NCBI RefSeq assembly: GCF_006636215.1
Contig: NZ_VIFM01000100.1
Coordinates: 1 to 36,928 of the forward strand
Direction: 5' to 3'
From: Myxococcus llanfairpwllgwyngyllgogerychwyrndrobwllllantysiliogogogochensis
GTDB lineage: Bacteria; Myxococcota; Myxococcia; Myxococcales; Myxococcaceae
DNA: 36,928 nucleotides
In this document: piece by piece, positions 1 to 8,777 of the stretch
Layout of the letters: every line of letters begins with the position of its first letter
Position numbering within the stretch: position 1 is the first letter of the stretch
Program-made: the position numbers and the translations under genes
Notes under the pieces: model-generated
What the model saw: only the letters and a program-made list of their open reading frames with translations
Told to the model about the DNA's origin: nothing
Databases searched by the model: none

Positions 1-190
1 GGGGTGGGGTGGGGAATTCCCGCGCGCGGCAACGCCGCGGCGACGGGAATGGGAACCACGTGTTGTTGCCGGTCAGTAGGAGGCTGCTCAGTTCTGGTGG
101 CGGAGTCCCGTCAGGTCGTCGGGGTACTTGTCGACCGGGCAGCTCACGTTGCGAGGGGCGTCGCTCACTTCTTTACCCAGGCGCGTGCGC

Positions 191-740
191 ACCAGGTGCT
201 CCACGAGGTCCACAGGGGCCGACGCGCGCCCGGAGGCCTGCGCGCCCACCAGGTCCTCGACAAGGTCCACAGGGGCCGACGCGCGCTCCTGGCGCGCGGA
301 GGCCTGCGCGCCCACCGGGTCCTCCACGAGGTCCACAGGGGCCGACGCGCGCCCTGGCGCGCCTGGAGGCCTGCGCGCGCGCACCAGGTGCTCCACGAGG
401 TCCACAGGGGCCGACGCGCGCCCTGGCGAGCCCGGAGGCCTGCGCGCCCACCAGGTCCTCGACAAGGTCCACAGGGGCCGACACGCGCCCTGGCGCGCCT
501 GGAGGCCTGCGCGCCCACCAGGTCCTCGACAAGGTCAACAGGGGCCGACGCGCGCTCCTGGCGCGCGGAGGCCTGCGCGCCCACCGGGTCCTCCACGAGG
601 TCTACAGGGGCCGACGCGCGCCCTGGCGCGCCTGGAGGCCTGCGCGCGCGCACCAGGTGCTCCACGAGGTCCACAGGGGCCGACGCGCGCCCCTGGCGCG
701 CCCGGAGGTCTGCGCGCGCCGGCCAGGTCCTCCACGAGTT
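191..740. repeat. G+C-rich tandem repeat array, about 66-bp unit, 8 copies
   Basis: Eight copies of a unit centred on GGTCCACAGGGGCCGACGCG begin their common core at 211, 268, 334, 403, 470, 537, 603 and 672. Spacings are 57, 66, 69, 67, 67, 66 and 69 bp. Units contain GGCGCGCC and AGGCCTGCGCGC blocks and end in CCAGGTCCTC. The 66+69 pair at 268-403 recurs at 537-672, so a 269-bp higher-order duplication sits on top of the basic repeat. The two 67-bp spacings break any reading frame, so the long frames through the array on both strands are probably not genes. It lies just downstream of the transfer genes, where an origin, iteron block or expanded minisatellite would all be possible. Bases 1-190 hold no gene I can support. 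Confidence 0.85.
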
Positions 741-777
741 GCTCATCATACTCACCACCGGACAGTAGGGGGATGAG

Positions 778-1326
778 CTACTCGCCTACTGCAACGTCAC
801 TCAGCTCGAGGAAAAGATCGGCGGCGTCCTCGGAATCTGAGGCGGTCTTCGCCGTCCGGCGCGCCACCTTGACGGCCCTCCAGTATCGCAGGGAGGCCGC
901 TACGGCTTCGGGCAACTCGGGAAGACCGATTGCCTCACCGTAGAGGCCAGCAATGCACGGCCGAAGGTCCTCGGCCGCAGAAGCAGGTGACTCGTCTTTG
1001 CAGGCCCTTGCGAAGTGGGCAAGTTGGGCAGAGCCGATACGGATGTTGAGGCAGCCGTCGAAGAGACTCTCGGGGGCTTCTCCGACCGTTGTTGCCCAGA
1101 TGCTTGGCACCGAGAGAAGGCCGATGACAGGTCTCGCCGCAGATGTCGTCAACGTTGCGAGAGCTGCTTTGCCTGCTGACTGGCTGAGGGCATAGGTCGG
1201 CATGTGCCGGCCAGAAGTGTCAGCCACGAAGTTCGGCAAACCGCGACTGTGGACGCGGATGATGGCATGGACGAAGTCCGTGTCTCCGTAGAGGCTGCAG
1301 GACGCGATGAGGGCTAGTACGTCCAC
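778..1326 (-). CDS. VirB1/TrbN-like lytic transglycosylase homologue, catalytic Glu replaced
   Basis: The 182-residue product aligns by eye with the VirB1/TrbN (SLT) family, which opens peptidoglycan for the conjugation channel. It shows an early ALIASC, then AIIRVHS where the family has AI(V)RVES, then VIGLLSVP for the usual VGLGQIN, and [17 protein letters not shown] for the FDPCxNLRAGAxIL segment. The catalytic Glu is His (codon CAC) and the Gln of GLGQ is also lost, so muramidase activity is doubtful. I chose the GTG start at 1326: GGAGAGGTGG lies just upstream and the gene overlaps the end of the TraF-like gene by 13 bp. A longer in-frame opening reaches 1539 but runs through the peptidase gene. 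It is the last gene of the topB-led operon. No signal peptide is obvious. Confidence 0.65.
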
Positions 1327-1811
1327 AGCGGCACCACCTCTCCTAGAACCTCCGTGACGGCCACCAGGCCAAAGTAGCGACCATCGAAGCTCATGGGGTG
1401 GTGACCGGCGGGGAGGAAGAATCCACGAGGAACGACGCCACAGAACCCAGCGGTGGGGAGTGGCCGGCCAGCCGAGTCGACGGTGCTGATGTCGCCATGG
1501 ACAGCGCCGTTGATGCTGAGACGCCCGTTGCGGGTACACACCTCGTCACCTTCGACTGCTGCTGCCGGCTTGACGAGAACGGCTCCAGCGCGGAGGTAGT
1601 GGCGGTCCTCGACGATGCCGCGGACTGATGAAGGGACCGGGAACGCGACAACCATGCCGCGCTCAGGGAGCTGGGGGCTCGAGCGCCAGTAGAGACCCAG
1701 CGGCATGCTCGGCGTCTCGTTGATGATGACGTGGCTGCAGATACAGCACCCAAGCGCAACAAGGCCGAGCGCCGCAGTCCAGAGGATGAAGCATGTCCGC
1801 TGTGGGGTCAT
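1314..1811 (-). CDS. TraF-like conjugative transfer signal peptidase (S26 family)
   Basis: Membrane-bound serine peptidase of the TraF/S26 family. In IncP-type systems TraF matures and cyclises the TrbC pilin. The 165-residue protein has an N-terminal membrane segment (about residues 7-28), then [12 protein letters not shown] with the nucleophile Ser35, and [20 protein letters not shown] with the general base Lys81. The late motif [10 protein letters not shown] matches the family's SxDSRYFGPV. The start overlaps the upstream gene's stop as ATGA, which implies translational coupling. Its likely substrate, TrbC, is encoded at 14.3 kb in the same element. Family assignment is firm. Exact substrate and whether it cyclises the pilin are inferred. 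Confidence 0.88.
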
Positions 1812-2230
1812 CGTGAAAGCAGGGAGGGGAGAACTTTGGCGGAGGGAAGCCGGCCACCTAGGACGGCCGCCACGCGGAGAAAAAAGGAGTCGGGGAGCTG
1901 CTCGACAGTGACGCCCTCTCTCTTGAGGTACTCAAAGAGTGAGCGCAGCCGGTCCACGCGCCCCCAGGTGTTGACCTCGATGAGCTTCGTCACGTCGGGG
2001 TACACCCCCGGGATGTGAAGGAGTTCCCCCTCGGCTCCAACAGTCCAGGTACGCAACACCCAGCACCGTGGTCGATGCTTCTGCACGACCAGGTACCCGA
2101 CGATGGCGTTGGCGCCAAAGAGGGCGATGGGGCCATGGTGGCCCCTTCTCTGGGAGTACGGCGCGCCATAGAAGAGGCTACACGACAGGGTGGCCTCTTC
2201 CCTGAGCTGGATGGCGGTGACTTCGCTCAC
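1808..2230 (-). CDS. Conserved-context hypothetical protein, 140 aa
   Basis: I do not recognise the family. The 140-residue protein has no signal peptide or clear membrane span. A central hydrophobic strand-rich part ([18 protein letters not shown]) is followed by CWVLRTW and a C-terminal half with an amphipathic helix ([13 protein letters not shown]). It sits 21 bp after the DUF3991/TOPRIM gene and its stop overlaps the start of the TraF-like peptidase by 4 bp, so it is almost certainly translated as part of this transfer-related operon. The position between a DNA-processing gene and a pilin peptidase does not decide its role. Confidence 0.7.
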
Positions 2231-2251
2231 TGACGGCCTCTCGTTCCTGCT

Positions 2252-3247
2252 TCACCGTGCGAGTTCGGCGCCCCGGCTACGCCCTACAGCCCTCCGACGC
2301 TGCGTTTCGACTGCACGGATGTAGGCCTGCTCCTTGAGCTTGAGTTCGTCGTTCCAGTCCTTGCCGATGCTCGGCACGTCCCGGACAACCCGAATGCCGG
2401 GATTCGCGGTTGCCGCAATCTCGGTGATGGTGGCTGCAAGCTTGTCGCCGATGGCGTCCTTGTCGAACGCGGTGATGACGACGCCATGCGGCGGCATCTT
2501 CCGAATCATCTTCCCGATGAGCTCATGTTGATGGGGACTGAGGGCTCCTCCCGTCGACGCGTACCTGTGGTCGGGGCCACCTCGGAGCTGGTGGTAGCTG
2601 AAGGCATCAATCGTGGCCTCGGTGAAAGCGAGGGTGGTGTCAGTCACCTTCGCGTTGCTGGCCCATACGGCCTTGACGCCGCCCTTGGCGAAGCCCGTGT
2701 ACCCGCGGTTCTTCACCTCGTAGCCAGAGATTCCCTCCACATCGCGGTGGAGGAAGATGGCGTTGCCACGCGAGTCTTCGCGCCACGTCCCCACGAAGCG
2801 AGAATCGGTCAGGGTCTCAGGACGGATTCCGCGGCCGTTGAGGTACAGCGACGTCGCGGGCTGGACCATCTGATTCACGCGCTTCTGGACACCCGGGCGA
2901 TCCGCATCGGCAATCTCCAGGGCATGGACGTACTCGGGGAGGGGAGGCTTCGGGCGAGAGTCGCCGATGTAGCCGCGCAGCTCCTTGCGCACCTCACCGA
3001 GGGACCCCCGTCTGCGGCGTTGGCAGAAGTCGATAATCGTCCCGTTGTCATTGTCGTCGCGAACAGAGAAGTACACGTAGTGGCCGTCGCCGCCCCTCTT
3101 GATGATGACTTTGTCATCCGTGTCGGGGTGCCGCATGGTGACAGCGGCTCGACTCGACTCTTGCCGTGAGAAGGTGTAGCCGAGAGTCGCGGCGTACTCC
3201 GGCAGATTGATGTGGCTCTTGAAGCGCTCCAACTCGTTGTCGTCCAT
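2252..3247 (-). CDS. DUF3991 and TOPRIM domain protein (plasmid primase/nuclease-like)
   Basis: The 331-residue protein fits the DUF3991-TOPRIM architecture common on plasmids and ICEs, related to the primase and topoisomerase nucleotidyl-transfer fold. The middle carries YLNGRGIRPETLTDSRFVG (about 135-153), typical of DUF3991. The TOPRIM signatures follow: FTEATIDAFS with Glu210, and AFDKDAIGDK with Asp262 and Asp264, the metal-binding acidic residues, then IGKDWNDEL. The ATG at 3247 is preceded by GGAGG at a good distance. The frame stays open to 3397, but that extension is Arg/His-rich and overlaps the preceding gene. It follows SSB and a 113-residue protein in the operon, consistent with complementary-strand synthesis or handling of single-stranded transfer DNA. 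Confidence 0.82.
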   Translation of the reverse strand: MDDNELERFKSHINLPEYAATLGYTFSRQESSRAAVTMRHPDTDDKVIIKRGGDGHYVYFSVRDDNDNGTIIDFCQRRRRGSLGEVRKELRGYIGDSRPKPPLPEYVHALEIADADRPGVQKRVNQMVQPATSLYLNGRGIRPETLTDSRFVGTWREDSRGNAIFLHRDVEGISGYEVKNRGYTGFAKGGVKAVWASNAKVTDTTLAFTEATIDAFSYHQLRGGPDHRYASTGGALSPHQHELIGKMIRKMPPHGVVITAFDKDAIGDKLAATITEIAATANPGIRVVRDVPSIGKDWNDELKLKEQAYIRAVETQRRRAVGRSRGAELAR

Positions 3248-3258
3248 GGGGCCTCCAA

Positions 3259-3600
3259 TCAGAGGTGCGTCTGCGAACTGCTGCGGTGGGGAAAGAGGGT
3301 GATGGTGGCGCGGCGAGTAGGGAGGCCGGCATGCAGTGCCTGCACCAGTTCCGCCGCCTCGGTGAGCACTCGAACGGTGCCAGCCACGTTCGAGCAACCT
3401 GCCTGCGCGGGGCTGCGCGCCATGAGGATTCCTGCCCCAGCCGCGATTGATTCGAGGTCGTGCCTGGCCTGTGAAGTCACCGAGTGAAGTTCAGCGAGTA
3501 TTCCGCTGAGGGCAGGGCACTGGGCTGCCAGCTCCTCGAGGCGCGCGAGCGCCTGCAGGAGTTGCTGGACGGTGGAGATGAGGTCGAGCGGCGTCGCCAT
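3259..3600 (-). CDS. Small helical protein between ssb and the TOPRIM gene
   Basis: Unrecognised 113-residue protein. Residues 5-60 are Leu/Ala-rich and strongly helical (LISTVQQLLQALARLEELA and LSGILAELHSVTSQARHDL), probably a helical hairpin or coiled coil. A less ordered Arg-rich tail follows. The ATG at 3600 has GAGGGA upstream and lies 19 bp after ssb. The gene ends 11 bp before the TOPRIM gene. The frame is open upstream to 3744 but that part lies over ssb and is not chosen. Close packing between two ssDNA-handling genes suggests a partner of one of them, which is inference only. Confidence 0.65.
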   Translation of the reverse strand: MATPLDLISTVQQLLQALARLEELAAQCPALSGILAELHSVTSQARHDLESIAAGAGILMARSPAQAGCSNVAGTVRVLTEAAELVQALHAGLPTRRATITLFPHRSSSQTHL

Positions 3601-3619
3601 GCGGAGTCCCTCGCCCACG

Positions 3620-4063
3620 TCAGAAGGGGACATCCGCGTCATCCATCGGAGGCGGCTGACCGTCGCTCGCCGGTTCCTGCGTCGCCGCGCCCCTCGACCC
3701 GGTTCTCGTCGGGTCCGCGGACCTCTGGTCGGGGCGCTGCCCAAGGAACGTCACCTGTGTCGCGATGACTTCCGTGGTGAAATTCTTGCGGTTCTCCTTG
3801 TCGGTCCACTCCCGCGTTTGGAGCTGCCCTTCGACGAAGACCTGTCGGCCCTTCGTCAGGTGCTGATGGCAAAGCTCAGCGAGCTTTCCCCAGACGACAA
3901 TGCGGTGCCACTCCGTGCGCTCCCGCTTCTCGCCGGCCTTATCCGTCCAGGTGTCCGTCGTCGCGAGCCGCATGTTCGCCACGGCCTTGCCGCCGGGAGT
4001 GGCCCGCAGCTCCGGGTCCGCGCCGAGGTTTCCAATCAACATGACCTTGTTGAGACCTTCCAT
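3620..4063 (-). CDS. ssb: Single-stranded DNA-binding protein
   Basis: Plasmid-type SSB of 147 residues. The OB-fold starts with GLNKVMLIGNLGADPELRAT, followed by MRLATTDTW, ERTEWHRIVVWGKLAE and the RQVFVEGQLQTREW segment. A flexible Gly/Pro/Gln-rich tail ends in the acidic tip DDADVPF that recruits other DNA-metabolism proteins. The ATG at 4063 is preceded by AGGAGG at 5 bp. A GTG one codon earlier lies too close to that ribosome site. It sits 29 bp after topB. It likely coats transferred single strands and may recruit the element's topoisomerase III or TOPRIM protein. Confidence 0.95.
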   Translation of the reverse strand: MEGLNKVMLIGNLGADPELRATPGGKAVANMRLATTDTWTDKAGEKRERTEWHRIVVWGKLAELCHQHLTKGRQVFVEGQLQTREWTDKENRKNFTTEVIATQVTFLGQRPDQRSADPTRTGSRGAATQEPASDGQPPPMDDADVPF

Positions 4064-4092
4064 CACATCCTCCTTGTGGTGACTCGGGTGCT

Positions 4093-6204
4093 TCAGGTGA
4101 GGGAGGGCTTGCGAGCGCCAGAAGTGGCAGTGCGCTTGCCCAGGCCCGATTTCCTCGGACGCTTCGCGCCGGGCCGCCCGGCACCGGGAGACGCCGGCTT
4201 GCCGTTCGCGTCCTCAACCGTCGCGCGGCAGATGCGGCAGCTCCAGAAGCGCCCCTTGCTGCCCTTGAAGGAGCGAAGGCTTCCAGCACAGGGCGGTTTG
4301 GGGCAGGGATAGGCGGCAGCGATGGCAAGAGGCCCCTGCCGGCGGCCTTCTTCCACCAAGGAGCGGAGGTGCTTCGTGACTCCCGCGAGGAAGTCCTCGA
4401 GCGTCAGTTTGCCGTCCCCTGCCTGGACACGCTGGAGGGCATCCTCCCAAAGCGCAGTCATGTCCGGCGTCGTGACGACATCCGGGAGGGCCTTGATGAG
4501 GGCACGCCCGGTGAGCGTCGAGATGACCGCCTTCCCCTTCTTCTCTACAAAGCTTCGCTTGAAGAGCGTCTCGAGAATGTTCGCGCGCGTGGCGGGTGTG
4601 CCGATACCGCGAGCATCCGGTGCGACGCCGGCCTGCACCTTCTGGAAGAGCTCCTTCAGCTTGGGGTTCCTGCAGTGCTTGCCGATGTTGATGATTGCCT
4701 CCGTCAACGTCCCTTCGGTGTAGGGCTTGGGAGGCTGCGTCTTGCGCTCGAGGATGGTGACGGGCGCGGCCTTCACCCTGTCCCCCTCATTGAGCTGAGG
4801 CAGGGTCGTCACCGCAGGTGCCGACGCCTCCCCGTCATCCGCATCGTCGGCCTGGCTGTTGCTCGCCGGCTGCAGCTTCCTCCAGCCCGGTAGGAGCGGC
4901 TGACGGCCCGTCACGCGGAAGTGTTCGCCGGCAACATCAATTTGAAGCTCGGCCTGGAGGTACTCATAGGGCGGGTAGAACTGCTGCAGGTAGCGCCGGG
5001 CGACGAGGTCGTAGACGCGCAGCTCCTGCTCAGTGAGTCCACTCGGCGGCGACTCCGCGGGCGTAGGGATGATGCCGAAGTGTGCCGTCACCTTTTTGTC
5101 GTTCCAGGCTCGCGAGCGGAGCGTGAAATCGGCTCCAGCGACATGGATGGAGAGGCCAGGAAGAACCCTCGCGACAGCCCTCGCGACTTGCGGGCCCTGG
5201 GCGTGATGGCTCTCCGGCAGATACGAGCAGTCACTCCTCGGGTAGGTCGTCAGGCGATGCGTCTCGTAGAGACTCTGCGCGATTTCGAGGACCTCCTTGG
5301 TCGAGAGTCCGAGCTGCCGGTTCGCATCAATCTGGAGGTCGGCGAGGGAGTAAGGGAGGGGAGCTGTCTCCAGGACCTTCTTCCGGCTCGCTCTCGTCAC
5401 CTTGCCAAGCTGGCCTTCCGTCCGCGCCTGGACCTGCCGCGCCTTCTCCGTGCTGGTGAGTCGTCCTTCCTCATCGAGGAAGGGCGCATCCTCCTCGCGA
5501 GGGCGCCACTGGGCGTTGAAGGCCCCACCCTCTGCCGTCATCGTTCCCTGGATGGTGAAGAAGGGGCGCGGTTTGAAGTCCGCGATTTCGAGGTCCCGTT
5601 GAACGATGAGGCCCAGCACTGGCGTCTGCACACGCCCGACACTGAGAACACCGTCGTACCCACCCTGCTGCCCGAGTAGTGAGTAGAGACGCGTGAGGTT
5701 GAGGCCGAACAGCCAGTCTGCTCGCTGGCGCCCCAGGGCGGCCTCCGACTGCGACTTGAAGTCGGAGTTCGGCTGCAGCGCGCCGAAGGCGGCGCGAACG
5801 GCCTGAGGATTCTGGTCCCGCACCAGCACGCGGTCGACGGGACCTTGGTAGCCAACGAAGGTGAGGAGCTCGTCCACCAGCAGTTGCCCCTCACGGTCCG
5901 GGTCACCGGCATGGACGATGCGGTGAGCCTTCCGGATGAGCGCCGTGAGGCCCTTGACGAGGTCCTCGTTCTTCGGCACCAGGCGCCACTCATGCGGGAC
6001 GATGGGCAACGGCCCCAGCTCCCACTGTTTGAGCGCCTCCGAGTACGCCTCCGGTGGCGCCATCTCCAGGATGTGGCCGACGCACCAGGCCACTACATCC
6101 CCGTTCGCAAGAAGGAGGGAGTTCCCCTGGCGGCGGTGCTGCGGGTCGAGGGCCTCAGCAATCGCACGTGCGAGCGATGGCTTCTCAGCAATGATGAGGG
6201 CCAT
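4093..6204 (-). CDS. topB: DNA topoisomerase III (TraE/TopB type)
   Basis: Type IA topoisomerase of 703 residues that cuts and passes single strands. It shows the TOPRIM start LIIAEKPSLARAIA (Glu7), HAGDPDREGQLLVDELL with the DxDxE triad at 101-105, and the active-site LTTYPRSDCSYLPE with catalytic Tyr321. FGLNLTR and SVGRVQTPVLG are typical of TopB. The C-terminus has one zinc-ribbon-like segment (YPCPKPPC...WSCRICRATV) followed by a basic tail (GAKRPRKSGLGKR). Length is close to the usual 650-700. It leads a seven-gene operon from a recognisable promoter at 6239-6267. Similar enzymes are standard in P-type plasmids and ICEs, where they resolve transfer or replication intermediates. Confidence 0.96.
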   Translation of the reverse strand: MALIIAEKPSLARAIAEALDPQHRRQGNSLLLANGDVVAWCVGHILEMAPPEAYSEALKQWELGPLPIVPHEWRLVPKNEDLVKGLTALIRKAHRIVHAGDPDREGQLLVDELLTFVGYQGPVDRVLVRDQNPQAVRAAFGALQPNSDFKSQSEAALGRQRADWLFGLNLTRLYSLLGQQGGYDGVLSVGRVQTPVLGLIVQRDLEIADFKPRPFFTIQGTMTAEGGAFNAQWRPREEDAPFLDEEGRLTSTEKARQVQARTEGQLGKVTRASRKKVLETAPLPYSLADLQIDANRQLGLSTKEVLEIAQSLYETHRLTTYPRSDCSYLPESHHAQGPQVARAVARVLPGLSIHVAGADFTLRSRAWNDKKVTAHFGIIPTPAESPPSGLTEQELRVYDLVARRYLQQFYPPYEYLQAELQIDVAGEHFRVTGRQPLLPGWRKLQPASNSQADDADDGEASAPAVTTLPQLNEGDRVKAAPVTILERKTQPPKPYTEGTLTEAIINIGKHCRNPKLKELFQKVQAGVAPDARGIGTPATRANILETLFKRSFVEKKGKAVISTLTGRALIKALPDVVTTPDMTALWEDALQRVQAGDGKLTLEDFLAGVTKHLRSLVEEGRRQGPLAIAAAYPCPKPPCAGSLRSFKGSKGRFWSCRICRATVEDANGKPASPGAGRPGAKRPRKSGLGKRTATSGARKPSLT

Positions 6205-6238
6205 GTGATGTGGTCTCCTATGACATGATGTCGGTATT

Positions 6239-6267
6239 TCTATAGCAGCACAAGTTGCGTACTACAA
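6239..6267 (-). promoter_or_regulatory. Putative sigma70-type promoter of the topB operon
   Basis: On the minus strand TTGTAG (6267-6262), a 17-bp spacer and TATAGA (6244-6239) lie about 35 bp upstream of the topB ATG. The same -35 hexamer and spacing occur at the trb promoter. Between it and the gene is the small palindrome GACATGATGTC. Confidence 0.5.
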
Positions 6268-6295
6268 TGGTATTGCAGCCTCCCGAGAAACGAGA

Positions 6296-6330
6296 GAGGG
6301 GCCGGCCCGCGCGGTGCGGACCGGCCCCTC
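6296..6330 (-). terminator. Hairpin at the end of the trb operon
   Basis: Inverted repeat GAGGGGCCGG ... CCGGCCCCTC, a perfect 10-bp stem with a 15-nt loop, starting 27 bp past the trbI stop. There is no clear T run, so termination may be weak or factor-assisted. It separates the trb operon from the topB promoter. Confidence 0.55.
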
Positions 6331-6356
6331 GTCGCTTCGGCCTTCGGCGGAGTGCG

Positions 6357-7766
6357 CTACTCGGTCGGGTAGGGCGACAGGTAGAGGTCCTTGGAGACCA
6401 GGACATTCACCTTGAAGCCCGGGCGGACTGTAATCGTGGGCTGCACGTCCATGTTCTTCTGCGTCAGCCGCTGGCCAGCGGAATTGATGGCCTGAGCTCC
6501 ACCTGCCGCCCATTGCTGCGGAAGCGAAGGGTTGATGCCACCAACCCCCGTTGCCGCCTGCGTGACGGCGGACAGCATGGTGGAGAGAACAACGCCGGTG
6601 GCCATGCGCCCCCAGTGGTTGTTCACGTCGTCGGCAACCCCACTGTACCCCTGGGTGTCAACCCCAGGCATGCACTCGAGGTCCACGCTGGACCCGTCCG
6701 GTCGAATCAGCCGGTCCCAGCACAGCAACACCCGCTCCTGGCCGTACGCCACCATCGAGTCGTACTTGGCGAGGACAGTGGTGCCCTGAGGAATCATGAC
6801 GGCCGTGCCGTGGACGGAGTCATAGACGTGCGAGGTCACCTGCCCCTTGATGAGCCCCGGCAGGTCGCTGTTGATGCCGGTAATCAAGGTCACCGGAATC
6901 AGGGTCCCCGCCTGGACAACAGGGCCGGGAGGCGCGCGTGTCATTGCCTTCCCGACGTTGCTGCTGCGGCTCTCGACAAACGCAATCTTCCTCCCCTGGA
7001 GGTTCGGGTCCTCGCCCGCACCAGCGCCCTGAGCAGCACTGCCACCTCCCTGTGCTGCACCTCCATGCGATGCACCGCCCAGCATGGGCAGCGATGAGCC
7101 TCCAGTGGACTCTTCACCCCCTCCGCCACCAGCGAAGAACAAGTCGCTGCTCCGCGCCTGAAGGTCCTGCTCAAGTTGCAGCTCCGCCTGCCGCTGTTGC
7201 TCAGGAGTGCCGGCCTGCGCGCTCACCACACCGCGGAGCGGCCCGCCCGATTGCCCTGGGGGCAACACGAGCGGCTCCTTGACGGCCACGGCGAGCGGCA
7301 GAGGACGACCTGGTTGCTCGAGGTCAATGTCCGGAGGGGCTGGTGGGAGTGCTGGAACGTCCGGCGCGGCCCGGATGACGTCCGGCAACGCGGGGGCTGC
7401 CGTCGGCGTCTCCGGCAGGGGTTTGCCGGGTGTCTGCCCTCCAGAGGCCGTTACCAGCGAGGGCTTCACCTCCCCCGCGGCAGCCTCCGCCCGCGCGGGC
7501 TCCTCGAGGACAGCCGAGATTGCCGCCAACAGGCCTATGCCCACGATGGCGGCGAGAGCGAGCAAAGGGCCCTTTCGAATCGCTCGGCCTCTCTTGCGGG
7601 GAAGCCGGAGTCGCTCGTCGTCCGGAGAAACCTTGCTCTTGTGGACGTCGGTGAGGCCCAGTCCGGGACTCGCCCTGCCGTTGACAGTAGGAAGAGGAAG
7701 AACCTTGCCACCCGATGAGGACTTCGGCTCGGGTTGGGGGAGTGGGCGTTGCGCAGTGTTGGCCAT
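6357..7766 (-). CDS. trbI: TrbI/VirB10-type secretion core protein
   Basis: The 469-residue protein bridges both membranes in the type IV secretion core. Visible parts are a cytoplasmic basic N-tail, one transmembrane helix (about 67-87), a long Pro-rich periplasmic linker, and a C-terminal VirB10 domain with AGTLIPVTLITGINSDLPG, QVTSHVYDS and MIPQGTTVLAKYDS. The antenna region NHWGRMATGVVLSTMLSAV follows. The ATG at 7766 has GAGG 5 bp upstream and lies 7 bp after trbG. It is the last gene of the trb operon. The same GTLIP/IPxGT signature recurs in the kinase at 22.5-24.7 kb. Confidence 0.95.
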   Translation of the reverse strand: MANTAQRPLPQPEPKSSSGGKVLPLPTVNGRASPGLGLTDVHKSKVSPDDERLRLPRKRGRAIRKGPLLALAAIVGIGLLAAISAVLEEPARAEAAAGEVKPSLVTASGGQTPGKPLPETPTAAPALPDVIRAAPDVPALPPAPPDIDLEQPGRPLPLAVAVKEPLVLPPGQSGGPLRGVVSAQAGTPEQQRQAELQLEQDLQARSSDLFFAGGGGGEESTGGSSLPMLGGASHGGAAQGGGSAAQGAGAGEDPNLQGRKIAFVESRSSNVGKAMTRAPPGPVVQAGTLIPVTLITGINSDLPGLIKGQVTSHVYDSVHGTAVMIPQGTTVLAKYDSMVAYGQERVLLCWDRLIRPDGSSVDLECMPGVDTQGYSGVADDVNNHWGRMATGVVLSTMLSAVTQAATGVGGINPSLPQQWAAGGAQAINSAGQRLTQKNMDVQPTITVRPGFKVNVLVSKDLYLSPYPTE

Positions 7767-7773
7767 TGCGTCC

Positions 7774-8757
7774 TCAGTTCTCAGTCGCCTTGCGGATGAT
7801 GCGGACCACGTCCTGGTCCTGCTGGCCCAGGCGCAGTTCCGCGGCATCGAAGAGCCGGTCCACCTCGTAGACGTTCTGACGAATCCGGTAGTTCGCCATC
7901 TCCGGCTCGTTGTCTCGGCTCAGGACGAAGAGGGCCGGCGCCTCGCGGTTCACCATCGACGCGGGGAACGAGATGTACGTCTTGCGGCCATCATCGAATG
8001 CCTTGAGAGGCTTCCAGGCAGGATTGCCGCGAAGCACCTCGACTCGATACCCGAAGTTCGCATTAGCCACGTCGACCGCCGGCATCGGTGGCGGCTTGGG
8101 GGCCGCCATGGCGATGGAGCCCTGAGCTGGGTCCCCAATCAACTCCGACTCTTCCGGCGGGTACATCCACTGGACCGCCACCATGTACGTCTCGGGGTAC
8201 GACTTCAGTTCCAGCCGGTAGGTTCGCTTGTTGGTGTTGATGGACAGGGTGGTGTGGAGGTCCTCGCGGAGCGGCCGCACGTAGACGTGCCAGACGTCTT
8301 GCCCCCCTTCGGCTCCCTTGGCCACCCCTGCCTTCCACCTCGCGGTGTCGCCAGCCACGGGCTTGCCGATAATCTGCTCACCGGCCTGGAGCTGGATGTC
8401 GGTGACACAGCACGGTGCCGCGTAGACCTGGTAGAGGGCTCCAGGTTCGTAGGTGTACTGCATGATTGCATTGAAGTAGCCCGATGCCTCTGGGCCCTGC
8501 GTCGCGCGGCGAGTGGCGGCCTCGACAACGGCTTCAGGCCGCTGAGGAGTAGCCGACCTGCTCGAGCTCGACTCCGGCAACTTGCGAATCTGAGGTTGGG
8601 CAACCTGCGGTGAAGTCACCTGAGGCGCTGAGACTGGCTCAACGATGGGTTTGGCGGGCACGTACGTTTCCGGCGCCGGCCGAGCGGCCGACGACGTGGC
8701 GCACGCAACGGTGGTGGCACACAGAGTGAGGTACAGCAAGCAGCGAGGGTTGTGCAT
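7774..8757 (-). CDS. trbG: TrbG/VirB9-type core lipoprotein
   Basis: The 327-residue VirB9 homologue forms the outer layer of the channel with VirB10. It begins with a lipoprotein signal ending LCATTVAC (Cys19), so this TrbG is predicted to be lipidated, perhaps taking the role of a separate VirB7/TrbH, which is not seen. The conserved part starts LYQVYAAPCCVTDIQLQAGEQI and continues with HVYVRPLREDLHTTLSINT, then RTYRLELKS. The C-domain has FDDGRKTYISFP and APALFVLSRDNEPEMANYRI. The ATG at 8757 follows GAGGAG by 10 bp. The frame runs upstream to 8952 but overlaps trbF. Confidence 0.93.
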   Translation of the reverse strand: MHNPRCLLYLTLCATTVACATSSAARPAPETYVPAKPIVEPVSAPQVTSPQVAQPQIRKLPESSSSRSATPQRPEAVVEAATRRATQGPEASGYFNAIMQYTYEPGALYQVYAAPCCVTDIQLQAGEQIIGKPVAGDTARWKAGVAKGAEGGQDVWHVYVRPLREDLHTTLSINTNKRTYRLELKSYPETYMVAVQWMYPPEESELIGDPAQGSIAMAAPKPPPMPAVDVANANFGYRVEVLRGNPAWKPLKAFDDGRKTYISFPASMVNREAPALFVLSRDNEPEMANYRIRQNVYEVDRLFDAAELRLGQQDQDVVRIIRKATEN

Positions 8758-8777
8758 GACGTTGTTGCTCCTCTTCT

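Noticed and set aside
4..943. Long open frames through the tandem array on both strands
   Set aside because: They are produced by the G+C-rich repeat lacking stops; 67-bp spacings shift frame between copies, no frame has a convincing start, and the products are only Arg/Pro/Gly repeats.
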